A stretch of DNA of 64,000 nucleotides from Nocardia alni (GCF_019038435.1 NZ_JAGPOX010000022.1:20808-84807), one strand, 5' to 3'; counted from the stretch's first letter, positions 1 to 8,183 are shown. Program-made: numbers and translations. The notes: generated by a model not told the origin, from the letters alone.

Positions 1-130
1 ACCAGGGAAACGTGCCGTTCACCGCCCTGTAGACCGCAACGCCGAACAGGCAACCCACGGCGAGGATCGCGGTCAGGCTCGGGAGGGCGCAGAGTCGGAT
101 TGACTGTCGACCAACGGGTGCCGCCGTCAC
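1..130 (-). CDS. Partial membrane protein, N-terminus only
   Basis: Only the first 43 codons are inside the window; the frame is open to the left edge. It starts with GTG at 128-130, which overlaps the TGA of the flavoprotein gene before it (GTGA), so the two are probably translationally coupled. The visible peptide begins MTAAPVGRQSIRLC and goes on into about 16 hydrophobic residues (LTAILAVGCLFGVAVY), a likely membrane helix or signal anchor. No family can be assigned from this piece. Confidence 0.5.
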   Translation of the reverse strand, partial: MTAAPVGRQSIRLCALPSLTAILAVGCLFGVAVYRAVNGTFPW

Positions 131-636
131 TGCGGGAAGGTGAACCGCGTCTGCGTATACGGGTCCTTCCCAAAGGCGAGGATCTTCATCGGTGCGATCC
201 CGAAGACCAAGCCGGTGCGATTCGCCAGGTCGTGGAACGTGCCGTCGCCGACGGTGAAGTCCCAGTCAAGCTTCGACTTCCACAGGCGCGCAAGCTGGTC
301 CAACCGTTCGGTGTCGGTGACTCGAATGGCTGTGCCCTCCACCACCACGTCCAGGCCGGTGCGCAGCGTGTTGCATCCTGTCGTCAGCACACAGCGGGGA
401 TCGCCGATCAGGTTGTGCGCCTTCTGTTCCCGGTCGCCGGTACAGACGTGCAGCATACCGGCGTCCCAGATCGCGGGGAGTGGAGTGACATGCGGCCGTC
501 CGTCTCCGCGCAGGCTCGATAGCCAGAACATTTCAGCCGCCTCCAGTGCGTGCTCGACGACCGACCATTTCGGCGGGGTCGCTCCAGGCTCGCTGAACCG
601 GTCGTCGAAGCGCACGGCGGGTGTACGGATGGGCAT
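127..636 (-). CDS. Pyridoxamine 5'-phosphate oxidase-family flavoprotein
   Basis: A 169-residue protein of the FMN-binding split-barrel (PNPOx-like) superfamily. The segment FWLSSLRGDGRPHVTPLPAIW is typical of the first strands of this fold, followed by a CTGDREQKAHNL segment and a second barrel half ending in KILAFGKDPYTQTRF. Actinobacterial relatives bind FMN or F420 and reduce unknown small substrates, so the reaction is open. The start at 636 is chosen because AGGAGG lies about 7 bases upstream; an in-frame ATG at 696 lacks such a site. It overlaps the next gene by 4 bases. Confidence 0.8.
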   Translation of the reverse strand: MPIRTPAVRFDDRFSEPGATPPKWSVVEHALEAAEMFWLSSLRGDGRPHVTPLPAIWDAGMLHVCTGDREQKAHNLIGDPRCVLTTGCNTLRTGLDVVVEGTAIRVTDTERLDQLARLWKSKLDWDFTVGDGTFHDLANRTGLVFGIAPMKILAFGKDPYTQTRFTFPQ

Positions 637-1168
637 GGCAAACCTCCTGGAGAAGTCACTATCTCTGTAAGGACGGTCTGCGGCTCGGAAAATCATCGGC
701 CGGACGGCTGGGGGCTAGCGCCGTTTATCGCTGAACCTCTGGTATTCGGCAATGCCGGACGTTGGAAAACATTTGTCAGCCAATCGATCTGGACGCTCGA
801 TCGATGCCCGGAACGCGGCAAGAGCGGATGTTTCAATGGGGGAGTGTTCGTTACCCAGGCAATTATGTATCGGGCAGTTGGTGCCAGCATTGACAGTTTG
901 CCACGCAGCAGTGGCCTGTAGGGCGTCCAGCCCCCAAACATCTCCTTCGATTTCCACAGTATGTGCTCGGAAATCGGAGGAGCATCGCACGAAGGAGATC
1001 GCGACGCGCCCTCGAGTTCGCGTACGGTTTGACCGCCTCGCCTCTTGCTTGCGCAGAGGTGAACTGGACCGCCTGTGGGCGACGTACCGGTTCAGCGATC
1101 AGAACTCCGCTCGGATGCCGGGGTCGGCCGCAAAGCATGCGGATCGCGCCTTGTGGGCCGACCGGAGG
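637..1168. other. Non-coding stretch, nothing recognised
   Basis: About 530 bases between the flavoprotein start and the MBL hydrolase stop. It is less GC-rich than its surroundings around 730-980. The open frames across it have no familiar protein pattern and no good ribosome binding site. The part next to 636 presumably holds the promoter of the flavoprotein gene. Confidence 0.5.
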
Positions 1169-1924
1169 TCAAGGGGTGACGGTCAGCGGTTCTCCCGGGC
1201 TGATGACCTTGACCGGGACGTCGGGGACGAGGCGGTTGACGGCCTCGACGAACAGGCCGGGGTTCTTGTCGCTTTTGAGGAAGAGCATGTCGCCCACCGT
1301 GCCGCCGGTGAAGGCGTAGTGCTGTGGGATCGCGAGCTTCGGGCGCAGGGTGGCGGTGAGCTCGGCGGCCTCTTCGGCGTTCATGACGACCTGCTTGTTT
1401 CGCGCCATCCGGATGTGCAAGCCGTTGACGGGAAGCAATGCCACATCCAGCGGGCCGTAGCGGTCGGTCAGGGTGTGCAGTTCCGGGATGAGCAGCGTGT
1501 CGCCGGCGAAGTAGACGCTGCGTCCGCCGCCGCTGATCACGTACGTGACCTCGTACACGCCGTGTTTGCCGGGGGCGGCGGAGATGGTCAGGTCACCGAC
1601 CCGTGCGGACTGCCACGGCTCGAGCGCGCGGACGTCGCTGAATCCGGCCTTGCGGGCCTTCTCGACGACCGGCCCGGCGACCAGCAGGGGCACGTCCTTG
1701 CGGGGGTAGCGTCGGAAGGCGTCCAGGTCGCAGTGGTCGTAGTGCTCATGGCTGATCACGACCGCGTCGAGATGCGGCAGCGCTTCGGGCTGCAGGGCGA
1801 TCGGCTCGCCCGGGTGGTAGAAGGTGCGCTGGCTGAACCAGGGGTCGGTCAGCACGGTCAGGCCGCCGATCTGGATCAGGTGGCAGCTATGGGTGATCCG
1901 GGTGATGATGAGAGATTCACTCAT
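1169..1924 (-). CDS. MBL-fold metallo-hydrolase (UlaG/YcjY-like)
   Basis: A 251-residue metallo-beta-lactamase-fold protein. It begins with THSCHLIQIGGLTVLTDPWF, the usual opening of this UlaG-type group, and carries the metal motif HEHYDHCD (HxHxDH-like) near residue 62, GKHGVYEVTYVI with a likely metal His, YFAGDTLL with the bridging Asp, and a late PQHYAF His. This pattern predicts a binuclear metal hydrolase; the substrate is unknown. The start at 1924 overlaps the stop of the SnoaL-like gene by 8 bases, so the two form an operon. A longer in-frame start at 1957 lies inside the neighbour and is less likely. Confidence 0.85.
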   Translation of the reverse strand: MSESLIITRITHSCHLIQIGGLTVLTDPWFSQRTFYHPGEPIALQPEALPHLDAVVISHEHYDHCDLDAFRRYPRKDVPLLVAGPVVEKARKAGFSDVRALEPWQSARVGDLTISAAPGKHGVYEVTYVISGGGRSVYFAGDTLLIPELHTLTDRYGPLDVALLPVNGLHIRMARNKQVVMNAEEAAELTATLRPKLAIPQHYAFTGGTVGDMLFLKSDKNPGLFVEAVNRLVPDVPVKVISPGEPLTVTP

Positions 1925-2360
1925 GAGCGGTGCCTGCCTCGTCGGCGAGGTGGGCACCGTTCATCGGGGTGCGCTGCGGTCGGATGACCCGGTGGCTGAT
2001 GCGCCAGCCGTCCTCGTGGCGACGCAGGGTGTCCAGGTGCGTGACGCTTCCCATCGTCCCGTCCGCCATGATCATCAAGCCCTTGGACTGCACGGTGACC
2101 ACGTCGTCGGCCGCGCCGGTGATCACGACGTTCGTGACGTGATGAGCGATCGGGCCGCCCGCGCCGAGCTGCAGTGCGCCCTTCCTGGCCGCCTCGATCC
2201 CTTCGAACGTTCCCACCCCCACGGCGCTGAGGTCGTAGACGACCTCGGGAGTGAAGATCTCCTCGAGCCGATCCAGGTGGCCTCCGTCGACTATGTGCCC
2301 GTGCAGGGACAGAGTCTCGGCGATCGCCCAGCGGTCCGTGTCGTCCAGCTTGTACGTCAT
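1917..2360 (-). CDS. SnoaL-like / NTF2-superfamily protein
   Basis: A 147-residue protein of the NTF2-like cone fold. DRWAIAETLSLHGHIVDGGHLDRLEEIF is the standard first helix of the SnoaL_4 group, and HHVTNVVITGAADDVVTVQSKGLMI and the terminal GWRISHRVIRPQR form the sheet. Members include hydroxylases, dehydratases and isomerases, or proteins with no catalytic role. It is first in a two-gene operon with the MBL hydrolase and diverges from a TetR gene, with a perfect palindrome between them, so it is probably repressed by that TetR protein. Confidence 0.8.
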   Translation of the reverse strand: MTYKLDDTDRWAIAETLSLHGHIVDGGHLDRLEEIFTPEVVYDLSAVGVGTFEGIEAARKGALQLGAGGPIAHHVTNVVITGAADDVVTVQSKGLMIMADGTMGSVTHLDTLRRHEDGWRISHRVIRPQRTPMNGAHLADEAGTAHE

Positions 2361-2378
2361 TTGGTTCTCCATTCGCTT

Positions 2379-2393
2379 TGGTACTGCGTACCA
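2379..2393. promoter_or_regulatory. Candidate TetR operator
   Basis: TGGTAC-TGC-GTACCA is a perfect inverted repeat with 6-base arms and a 3-base spacer. It lies in the 87-base gap between the divergent SnoaL-like and TetR genes, 18 bases before the SnoaL start. Position and symmetry fit the operator of the adjacent TetR repressor; this is inference. Confidence 0.55.
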
Positions 2394-2447
2394 GACGATA
2401 CTAGATACCTTCAGGGACCGCAATCGGGCAACGGTATGCTCGCCGTC

Positions 2448-3047
2448 ATGACCCAGCCCCTGCCCCTGGTGGAACGCAAACGGCGCCAAGCGCGCCAACG
2501 CATCATCCAGGCCGCGCGGGAACTGTTTCTCGAGCGCGGATTCGACCACGTCTCGGTCGGGGACATCGCCGAACGCGCCGAAGTCGGCCGCACCACGTTC
2601 TTCCGCCATTTCGGCGACAAACAAGAAGTCGTCTTCGCCAGGGAACAAGACCTGCTCGATACGATCGCCGCCGCCGGGCAGGCACACCCCTCTCCCGCCC
2701 CGCGAACCGCGGCCGAGGCCATCGAACAACTCCGCCCGATCGTCCTGGACTTCTGCGCCCAGGCAGCCGCCGACCCGCAGGCCTACATCGACCACTTCCA
2801 GCTCATCGAGCAGCACCCGGAACTACGCGCCCGCGACGCCATCAAGATGCAGCAGCTCGCCGGCAACCTGAGCGACGTCCTCGTGCATCGCGGATCCGAC
2901 GAGACCACCGCCGTCCTGGCCGCACAAGTAGCCATCGCCTGCTGCCAGGTCGCCAAGCACCTCGCCAACAACCCGCACACCCTGGTAGACGAGACCCGGG
3001 CCGCCTTCAGTCAGGTGCTCGCGCTCGGAACCGGTGCCACTCAGTAG
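2448..3047 (+). CDS. TetR/AcrR-family transcriptional regulator
   Basis: A 199-residue protein with an N-terminal HTH of the TetR type: RQRIIQAARELFLERGFDHVSVGDIAERAEVGRTTFFRHFGDKQEV at about residues 16-61. The C-terminal ligand domain is all helical and ends with ANNPHTLVDETRAAFSQV. In-frame ATGs exist at 2436 and 2448; the second fits the usual family start (MTQPLPLVERKRRQ). It is divergent from the SnoaL-MBL pair and probably controls both directions through the palindrome at 2379-2393. Ligand unknown. Confidence 0.85.
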   Translation: MTQPLPLVERKRRQARQRIIQAARELFLERGFDHVSVGDIAERAEVGRTTFFRHFGDKQEVVFAREQDLLDTIAAAGQAHPSPAPRTAAEAIEQLRPIVLDFCAQAAADPQAYIDHFQLIEQHPELRARDAIKMQQLAGNLSDVLVHRGSDETTAVLAAQVAIACCQVAKHLANNPHTLVDETRAAFSQVLALGTGATQ

Positions 3048-3153
3048 GCCAACAATCCATGGTCCGTGTGCAGCACCTGTGTCGGCTACCTCGCACCGTT
3101 ACCCATGCGGCCCGACAAGAGCCTGGCATGCCGCCCGTCACGCCCCGCCCGCG

Positions 3154-3300
3154 CTTATTTTGGTTCCAGTTCTCGCGCCGAGCGAGCAGAGATGGTCGGC
3201 CTGGATCGGAGGCTCCATCGTCGCGGGTGTGCCGGAGTTCGAAAACAGCCGGATCACCCGCGCCGAGTATGACGACAACGGGGCAAGCGCCGCTCATCGC
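3154..3300 (+). pseudogene. Fragment of an actin-family C-terminus
   Basis: One frame reads an AP-SEQ-RWSAWIGGSIVAG-VPEF stretch and then ITRAEYDDNGASAAHR. Laid without gaps against the C-terminal 42 residues of eukaryotic actin as I recall them (APPERKYSVWIGGSILA, then F, then I-KQEYDESGPS, then HR), about 20 positions are identical, including the diagnostic WIGGSI and EYD. The rest of actin (nucleotide-binding lobes) is not visible in any frame upstream, where the TetR gene ends at 3047. There is no start codon or ribosome binding site for this frame. It is therefore read as a relic of an actin-like gene rather than a working gene. The match is from memory, not from a database search. Confidence 0.55.
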
Positions 3301-3664
3301 ACGACCTACTGGCGGCAATGGCGGCGGCGTACGGATGCCTTGTGCGATAGGCCCATCCGTACGCCCTCAATTCGGCATGTGCGAGCAGTTGCCTACTGCT
3401 GTACGACGCTCTGCCCGTTGATCTTCCGAAGGTCCGCTGGTGGTCGGTCAGCGCGAGAAGCGGCATTACCATGTGTTGTGCCGTGCGGCCGTGTGTTGTC
3501 GTCGCGGCTTGAACTGGGCTGTTTGGCTCGGCGTCGGCGCTGTGCGCGTGGTGGTCGCCGCGAGCCGGATCAGGGTGCTCGGGTGTCGCCATCGCAGCGA
3601 AGCTTGCTTTCGTGCCTGGTACCTTCACTCGGTGTCATCGGTTGAGGATCGTGTGCGCGCTGTG
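3301..3664. other. Non-coding stretch, nothing recognised
   Basis: Between the actin-like fragment and the SUKH-like gene. Reading frames here contain frequent cysteines and arginines and no known pattern. It probably holds further decayed sequence and the promoter of the next gene. Confidence 0.4.
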
Positions 3665-4318
3665 ATGACTGCTCCGTTGAGGGAAGTCCGCATTGCGGAG
3701 CAGCCGGTGAGGCCGCGGGAGGGTTTGATCGAGCGGTGGAACCTTCCCGAATCCGATAGGCAAGCACTGCTGCGGTGGGGACTGCCATACGACAAGCAGA
3801 TGCGGCCGTTTTTTCAGACAGGGGCCGATCCGGAGCTGGTGGCCAACTTGGCTGGGGGACAGGAACTGTCGGCGGCATCGCCCGGCGAAAGCCTCTACAC
3901 GCTGGTCCACTGGGGCCGGGAGGATCTCCAGTTGCGGATCGGTGCTGTCGCGGGCACGGGCCGCGTGCTGAAGATCCAGCCGAAGCCGACCACAGCTGGC
4001 GACCTTCCGCCAGTGCTGCGGGAGACTTACGCGGACCTCTATCACGCATCCGTCGAGTTTTTCAGCTCGTCCGTGGCCCAGTTCGTCGAGACGTCTTGGC
4101 GCTGTCACTTGGCGCGACGGATCGCCTGCGAACTGTGGCAGGACGAGCCCGGGCACGACAGGCCATGGAGGGAGTATGAGGTATGGCTGAGCCGCCTGCA
4201 GGACTGCGAGCGGATCATCCTCGAGCACATCGAACGTATCGACGGTCAAGTCCGCGCGGATGACGCTGGCACTCTCTGGACGACGGTCGTTACGGAACTC
4301 ACCCATCCGGGCAATTAA
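3665..4318 (+). CDS. SUKH-4-like immunity protein
   Basis: A protein of about 217 residues resembling the SUKH-4 (Smi1/Knr4-related) immunity group. The central part has a short strand pattern, YTLVHWGREDLQLRIGAVAGTGRVLKI, matching the usual strand of this fold, followed after a spacer by LYHASVEFFSSSVAQFVETSW, like the family's 'VNSSVEQFV' helix. SUKH proteins usually neutralise secreted polymorphic toxins; no toxin gene lies beside it here. The start is uncertain: ATG 3665 is used, but GTG at 3653 or 3662 is in frame and a weak GAGGA lies at 3644-3648. The C-terminus is helical and of unknown role. Confidence 0.5.
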   Translation: MTAPLREVRIAEQPVRPREGLIERWNLPESDRQALLRWGLPYDKQMRPFFQTGADPELVANLAGGQELSAASPGESLYTLVHWGREDLQLRIGAVAGTGRVLKIQPKPTTAGDLPPVLRETYADLYHASVEFFSSSVAQFVETSWRCHLARRIACELWQDEPGHDRPWREYEVWLSRLQDCERIILEHIERIDGQVRADDAGTLWTTVVTELTHPGN

Positions 4319-4644
4319 CAATCGCCGTGGCGAATTCTGTACTTCCGTGCACTCGTCTGAACCATCGCTCATCGGCTACTACCGGGCGTTCCGGGCTGGT
4401 GATGGATGCGGCGGGGTTAGGCCACTGCCGTCGGCATTCGTGAACATCTGCGGAGGGTGCAGGCGGTGCCACGCCACCAGGATTCGTGAACGATCGGCCC
4501 GCAGGAATTATCCCGACCGCGGGCAGCCCAGTCTCGGTGACCTCGACCACTGCTGGGCCGCTGTCGCCTACGAATCCGTCCGCAGCTACGTCGCTGATCG
4601 CCGCGGACCAAGCCGCCTGCCCGAACCCCGATACCCTCGATCCT
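4319..4644. other. Non-coding stretch, nothing recognised
   Basis: About 325 bases between the SUKH-like gene and the broken P-loop gene. No frame looks coding and no strong ribosome binding site precedes 4645. It should contain the promoter of the P-loop gene. Confidence 0.4.
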
Positions 4645-5165
4645 ATGATCGTCTGGTTGAACGGAACCTTCGGCGCCGGGAAGACCACCACCGCAGCAGA
4701 ATTGGTCGCACTTCTGCCCGGGGCGCGGGTCGTCGACACCGAGGAAGTCGGGTCATGCTCCGCCACGTCCTGGCCTCCGAACCCGTCCGGGACTTCCAGG
4801 ACTGGCAGCCGTGGCGCGGGCTGGTCGTGGCCGGCGCGACACAAATCCTCGACCACGTGGGCGGCATCTTGGTCGTTCCCCAGTCCGTCCTCGTTCACCA
4901 ATACTGGCGGGAGATCCGCTCCGGACTCGGAATCGCGAACGTCCCACTGCATCACTTCGTTCTCCACGCCGAACGTGACGAACTGCTTCGCCGCATAGAA
5001 ACCGACCCCACGATGCCGAACTCGACATGGCGCCTGGAACACCTCGACGACTACGACGCCGCCCGCTCCTGGCACAGGCAGGAAGCCCACGTCATCGACA
5101 CCACCGGGCTGCAACCACAGGAAGTCGCGGCCCAAATCGCCACCGCCGCAGGCCTATCCGTCTGA
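4645..5165 (+). pseudogene. P-loop kinase-like ATPase, frameshifted
   Basis: The first 36 codons from ATG 4645 read MIVWLNGTFGAGKTTTAAEL with a Walker A motif (GTFGAGKTT) and end at VVDTEEVG. The continuation MLRHVLASEPVRDFQDWQPW to IDTTGLQPQEVAAQI lies in another frame starting at 4755. Relatives I know read EEVGYMLRHVL without a break, so one base is missing in the Tyr codon at about 4753-4754 (TC where TAC is expected). The restored product is about 174 residues and belongs to the AAA/adenylate-kinase-like group related to tunicamycin-resistance kinases. It is either a real recent frameshift or a sequencing error. Confidence 0.8.
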
Positions 5166-5176
5166 CCGTTGCCGGA

Positions 5177-5630
5177 CTACACGCGGGAGACGAACCGCGC
5201 GACACCGTCACCGGCAGCGATATGAAGGTGAAAGATGCCGATTGTGCTGTTCGTCGCCGAGCGTGGTCAGAACCTGACAGCCCCCATGCTCAACACGCTG
5301 CGCCACGTCCTGCACAACCGCGAGGAGATGCGTCCCGAGCTTCGAGTCCAGCTCGAGCAGCGACCGGACATGACGCTTGGGGACAACGATCACATGATCG
5401 GTTCCGAAGCCGGGAATCGGCGGTCGGAAAGCAAGCACACGCTCCGTCTCGGCCACAACGTCGATCTCGATCACCCGGGGAATGACCTCATCGCAATACC
5501 AATCCGGCTCTGCCGCAACAGGCAACGCTACGGGCAGCTCGACCACGCCCCACTCGACGAATATTCCGGCGACTGACGGCTCAGCTTCGATGGCAAACCG
5601 CCACCCCTTCGACTGCCGAAACTGAGCCAC
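5177..5630 (-). pseudogene. HIT-family hydrolase, frameshifted in the HIT motif
   Basis: The frame from GTG 5630 reads a HIT-type protein with FGTDHVIVVPKRHVRSLLEL and QVLTTLGDEQHNRHL, then breaks into SPSYRCR and a stop at 5208. If one A is removed from the AAA run at 5231-5233, the frame continues HLHLHIAAGDGVARFVSRV to a stop at 5177-5179. That restores the histidine triad (HxHxHxx) needed to hydrolyse nucleotide phosphoramidates. Restored, the gene would end 11 bases from the end of the convergent P-loop gene. The likely start is GTG 5630 but no ribosome binding site is clear. Confidence 0.75.
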
Positions 5631-5793
5631 GCTGATCGTGTCAGCCGGGTCAGCTCGATCTCATCGGCAACGGACAGTTCGCTGTACGGCTCGGTGTAAC
5701 CACGTAGGGATCAACGGCACGATCGGCCCGCACCTCCGCAAGGGAAGCACGGGCGTTACGTGTCACGTTGGCGCACAACGAGTACGGCGACAC

Positions 5794-6813
5794 TCATGCG
5801 AGCAGGGCGTACAGGGACCAGTCGAGAACCGGCGCGACCGAACCATCGCCTCGCGTGGCATCGACGAGCACGCGCAGCTGCGCGATGCCGCCTCCCTCGG
5901 GCAGTTCCCAGCCCCGCTGCACGGTGATCGTCGAACGCAGGGTGTCGCCCTCGTGAACCGGGCCCACGTGATCGCAACCGTCCCAGGCGAGGACTGTGAC
6001 CAGCGCTGGAATCGCCCGGCACACCTGATGGAAGGCGAGGCCGATGGTGTGCCCGCCGTAGACGAGCCGATCCCCGCCCGCGGCGACCGCATCATGATGG
6101 ACGGTCGCGAGATTGCCCGTGAGCCGGGCCAGTTCGGGGGCCGACGTGACAACGTCGGCACCCTCGATCCGCCAGGCGCGGTCCAACTGCCCGAAGTGCG
6201 GTCCGGGCACCCGGTCGCGGAAGGCCGTCAGATCCCAGCCCTGTACGGCCTCGGTCAGCTCGCCGTCGGCGATCGCGCTGCCCAGCGCCGACAGATCGTC
6301 GGCATGGCCGGTGGGCTCGCTGCCGGGGGACAGCGGCAGCATCGCGCACCGCCAGAAGTCCAGCACGATGCGATCGTGCTGGTCGGTGGTGGTGATGTGC
6401 AGGGCGGCCAGGCCGGTGAGCGCGCGGCCGGGTTTGGCCGAGTTCTGCTTGAGGCCCTCGACTCGGGTCATCGTCGAGAGGGTGTCGCCGATCGCTGGGA
6501 GCCGATGGAAGCGCAGGCCCCGATAGAACAGATTGGCCCGAACGCGTTGGGTGACAACGGTCGACTGCCCGATCGCGGTATCCCACACCAGCGCGGGCGA
6601 GGCGATCGGAGACCGAGCGCCTGTCACGGCCTCGGACAGCACGGCGTCGCGCGAGATTCGCAGCCGGTTGCCGACGATCGCGCCGTGCGTGGCCTGCATC
6701 CCGTCGGTGAGGGTCACCGACGGGGCGTCGAATGTCGCGCCGACCTCGAGTTCATCGAAGTAGACGCCGCGAACCTGCACGGTATCCGCTGGCGAGCCGG
6801 CCGTCGTATCCAT
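5794..6813 (-). CDS. MaoC-family double-hotdog dehydratase
   Basis: A 339-residue protein with two MaoC-like hotdog domains. The N-terminal half opens with YFDELEVGATFDAPSVTLTDG and the C-terminal half with LVYGGHTIGLAFHQVCRAIP. Its length and layout resemble mesaconyl-CoA hydratase (beta-methylmalyl-CoA dehydratase) proteins, so hydration or dehydration of an enoyl-CoA is expected. The start at 6813 has AGGAGG about 4 bases upstream. It diverges from a CaiB-type CoA transferase and an acyl-CoA dehydrogenase; together they suggest a short acyl-CoA degradation route. Confidence 0.8.
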   Translation of the reverse strand: MDTTAGSPADTVQVRGVYFDELEVGATFDAPSVTLTDGMQATHGAIVGNRLRISRDAVLSEAVTGARSPIASPALVWDTAIGQSTVVTQRVRANLFYRGLRFHRLPAIGDTLSTMTRVEGLKQNSAKPGRALTGLAALHITTTDQHDRIVLDFWRCAMLPLSPGSEPTGHADDLSALGSAIADGELTEAVQGWDLTAFRDRVPGPHFGQLDRAWRIEGADVVTSAPELARLTGNLATVHHDAVAAGGDRLVYGGHTIGLAFHQVCRAIPALVTVLAWDGCDHVGPVHEGDTLRSTITVQRGWELPEGGGIAQLRVLVDATRGDGSVAPVLDWSLYALLA

Positions 6814-6837
6814 GGTCCTCCTGCCGCAAGTCTATTT

Positions 6838-6958
6838 GTACGGCCAATATGCCGCCCGCGCGGGCCGTACGTCAATGGGAGATAGGCCACGAAAACGCCA
6901 TAATCCACAGCGGCGACCCGGAGGCGGCTTGCCTCGGGGTAGAAATGGCCGTACATTT
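6838..6958. promoter_or_regulatory. Divergent control region with repeated GGCCGTAC
   Basis: The 169-base gap between the MaoC and CoA transferase genes holds three copies of GGCCGTAC or its complement: 6838-6845 (GTACGGCC), 6863-6870 and 6947-6954. The first two form a perfect inverted repeat 17 bases apart. The third is centred in AAATG-GCCGTA-CATTT (6943-6958), an inverted repeat just before the CoA transferase ribosome binding site. Probably the binding sites of a regulator, perhaps the GntR protein of this cluster. Confidence 0.45.
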
Positions 6959-6982
6959 CCTATCGAAGAGAGGAGGGCCCGT

Positions 6983-8161
6983 ATGCAGCCACTCGACGGT
7001 ATGACGGTGATCAGCCTGGAACAGGCCGTCGCGGCGCCGTTCGCCACCCGCCAGCTCGCGGATCTCGGCGCACGGGTGATCAAGGTCGAGCGCCCGGGCG
7101 CGGGCGACTTCGCACGGCGATACGACGAAACCGTGTACGGCCAGTCGAGCTACTTCGTGTGGCTCAACCGTTCCAAGGAATCGCTGACCCTCGACCTCAA
7201 GAGCCCCGAGGGCGGGCAGATCCTGCGCGAGTTGATCGACACGGCCGATGTCTTCGTGAACAACCTCGGCCCGGGGGCGATCGACCGGCTCGGACTCGAC
7301 GCGCCGACGCTGACCGCCGTGCACCCACGGCTGGTGCACTGCACCGTTTCCGGCTACGGCACCACGGGCGCCTGGTCTCATCGCAAGGCCTACGACCTGC
7401 TGGTCCAGGCCGAGACGGGCCTGGTGTCGGTCACCGGAACCCCGGAGGCCGGCGCCCGCGCGGGGATCTCGGTCGCCGATATCGCCGCAGGCATGTACGC
7501 GTACTCGGGAATCCTCACCGCGCTGCTGCAACGGGCCACCACCGGGAAGGGCTCCACGCTGGAGGTCTCCCTGTTCGACGCGCTGGCCGAGTGGATGGGC
7601 AACCCCGCGTATTACACGATGTACGGCGGAACCCCACCGCCGCGCGCCGGTGCCGAACACGCGACGATCGCGCCCTACGGCCCCTACGCCTGCGCCACCG
7701 GCGACATCGTCATGCTCGCGATCCAGAATCAGCGAGAATGGCTTGCCTTCTGCACCAACGTGATCGAGCAGCCGGAACTTGCCGACGATCCCCGCTTCGT
7801 CACCAATCCGGCCCGCTGCGCGCACCGCACGGAACTCAACGCGATCATCACGGCACGATTCGCGCGGCTGAGCACCGACGACGCGATCGGCAGGCTCGAC
7901 GCCGCGGCGATCGCCAATGCCCGCGTCAATACGATGACGCAGTTCGCCGATCATCCGGCTCTGGTGTCGCGTGACCGCTGGGTCGAGGTCGACACCCCCG
8001 GTGGAGCGATCAAGGCGCTCAAACCGCCAGCGGTCTTCAGCGGCGGCGAACCGCGCATGGCCGCCGTGCCCGCGATCGGCGAGCACACCGACGCGATACT
8101 GACCGAGCTGGGGCGCAGCGCCGCCGACATCGACCGACTGCGGTCCCAAGGGACCCTCTGA
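6983..8161 (+). CDS. CaiB/BaiF-family CoA transferase
   Basis: A 392-residue class III CoA transferase. Family marks are MTVISLEQAVAAPFATRQLADLGARVIKVERPG at the N-terminus, LDLKSPEG, and the GYGTTGAW loop. Class III enzymes move CoA between acids through an aspartyl intermediate. The start at 6983 follows GAGAGGAGG; a longer in-frame ATG at 6812 overlaps the divergent MaoC gene and is rejected. It lies 22 bases before an acyl-CoA dehydrogenase and probably activates the acid that this enzyme then oxidises. Confidence 0.85.
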   Translation: MQPLDGMTVISLEQAVAAPFATRQLADLGARVIKVERPGAGDFARRYDETVYGQSSYFVWLNRSKESLTLDLKSPEGGQILRELIDTADVFVNNLGPGAIDRLGLDAPTLTAVHPRLVHCTVSGYGTTGAWSHRKAYDLLVQAETGLVSVTGTPEAGARAGISVADIAAGMYAYSGILTALLQRATTGKGSTLEVSLFDALAEWMGNPAYYTMYGGTPPPRAGAEHATIAPYGPYACATGDIVMLAIQNQREWLAFCTNVIEQPELADDPRFVTNPARCAHRTELNAIITARFARLSTDDAIGRLDAAAIANARVNTMTQFADHPALVSRDRWVEVDTPGGAIKALKPPAVFSGGEPRMAAVPAIGEHTDAILTELGRSAADIDRLRSQGTL

Positions 8162-8183
8162 CCTCCCCGAAGAAGGCACAAGC

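Noticed and set aside
752..1987. 411-residue plus-strand frame
   Set aside because: It is antisense to the MBL hydrolase over most of its length and the rest shows no domain.
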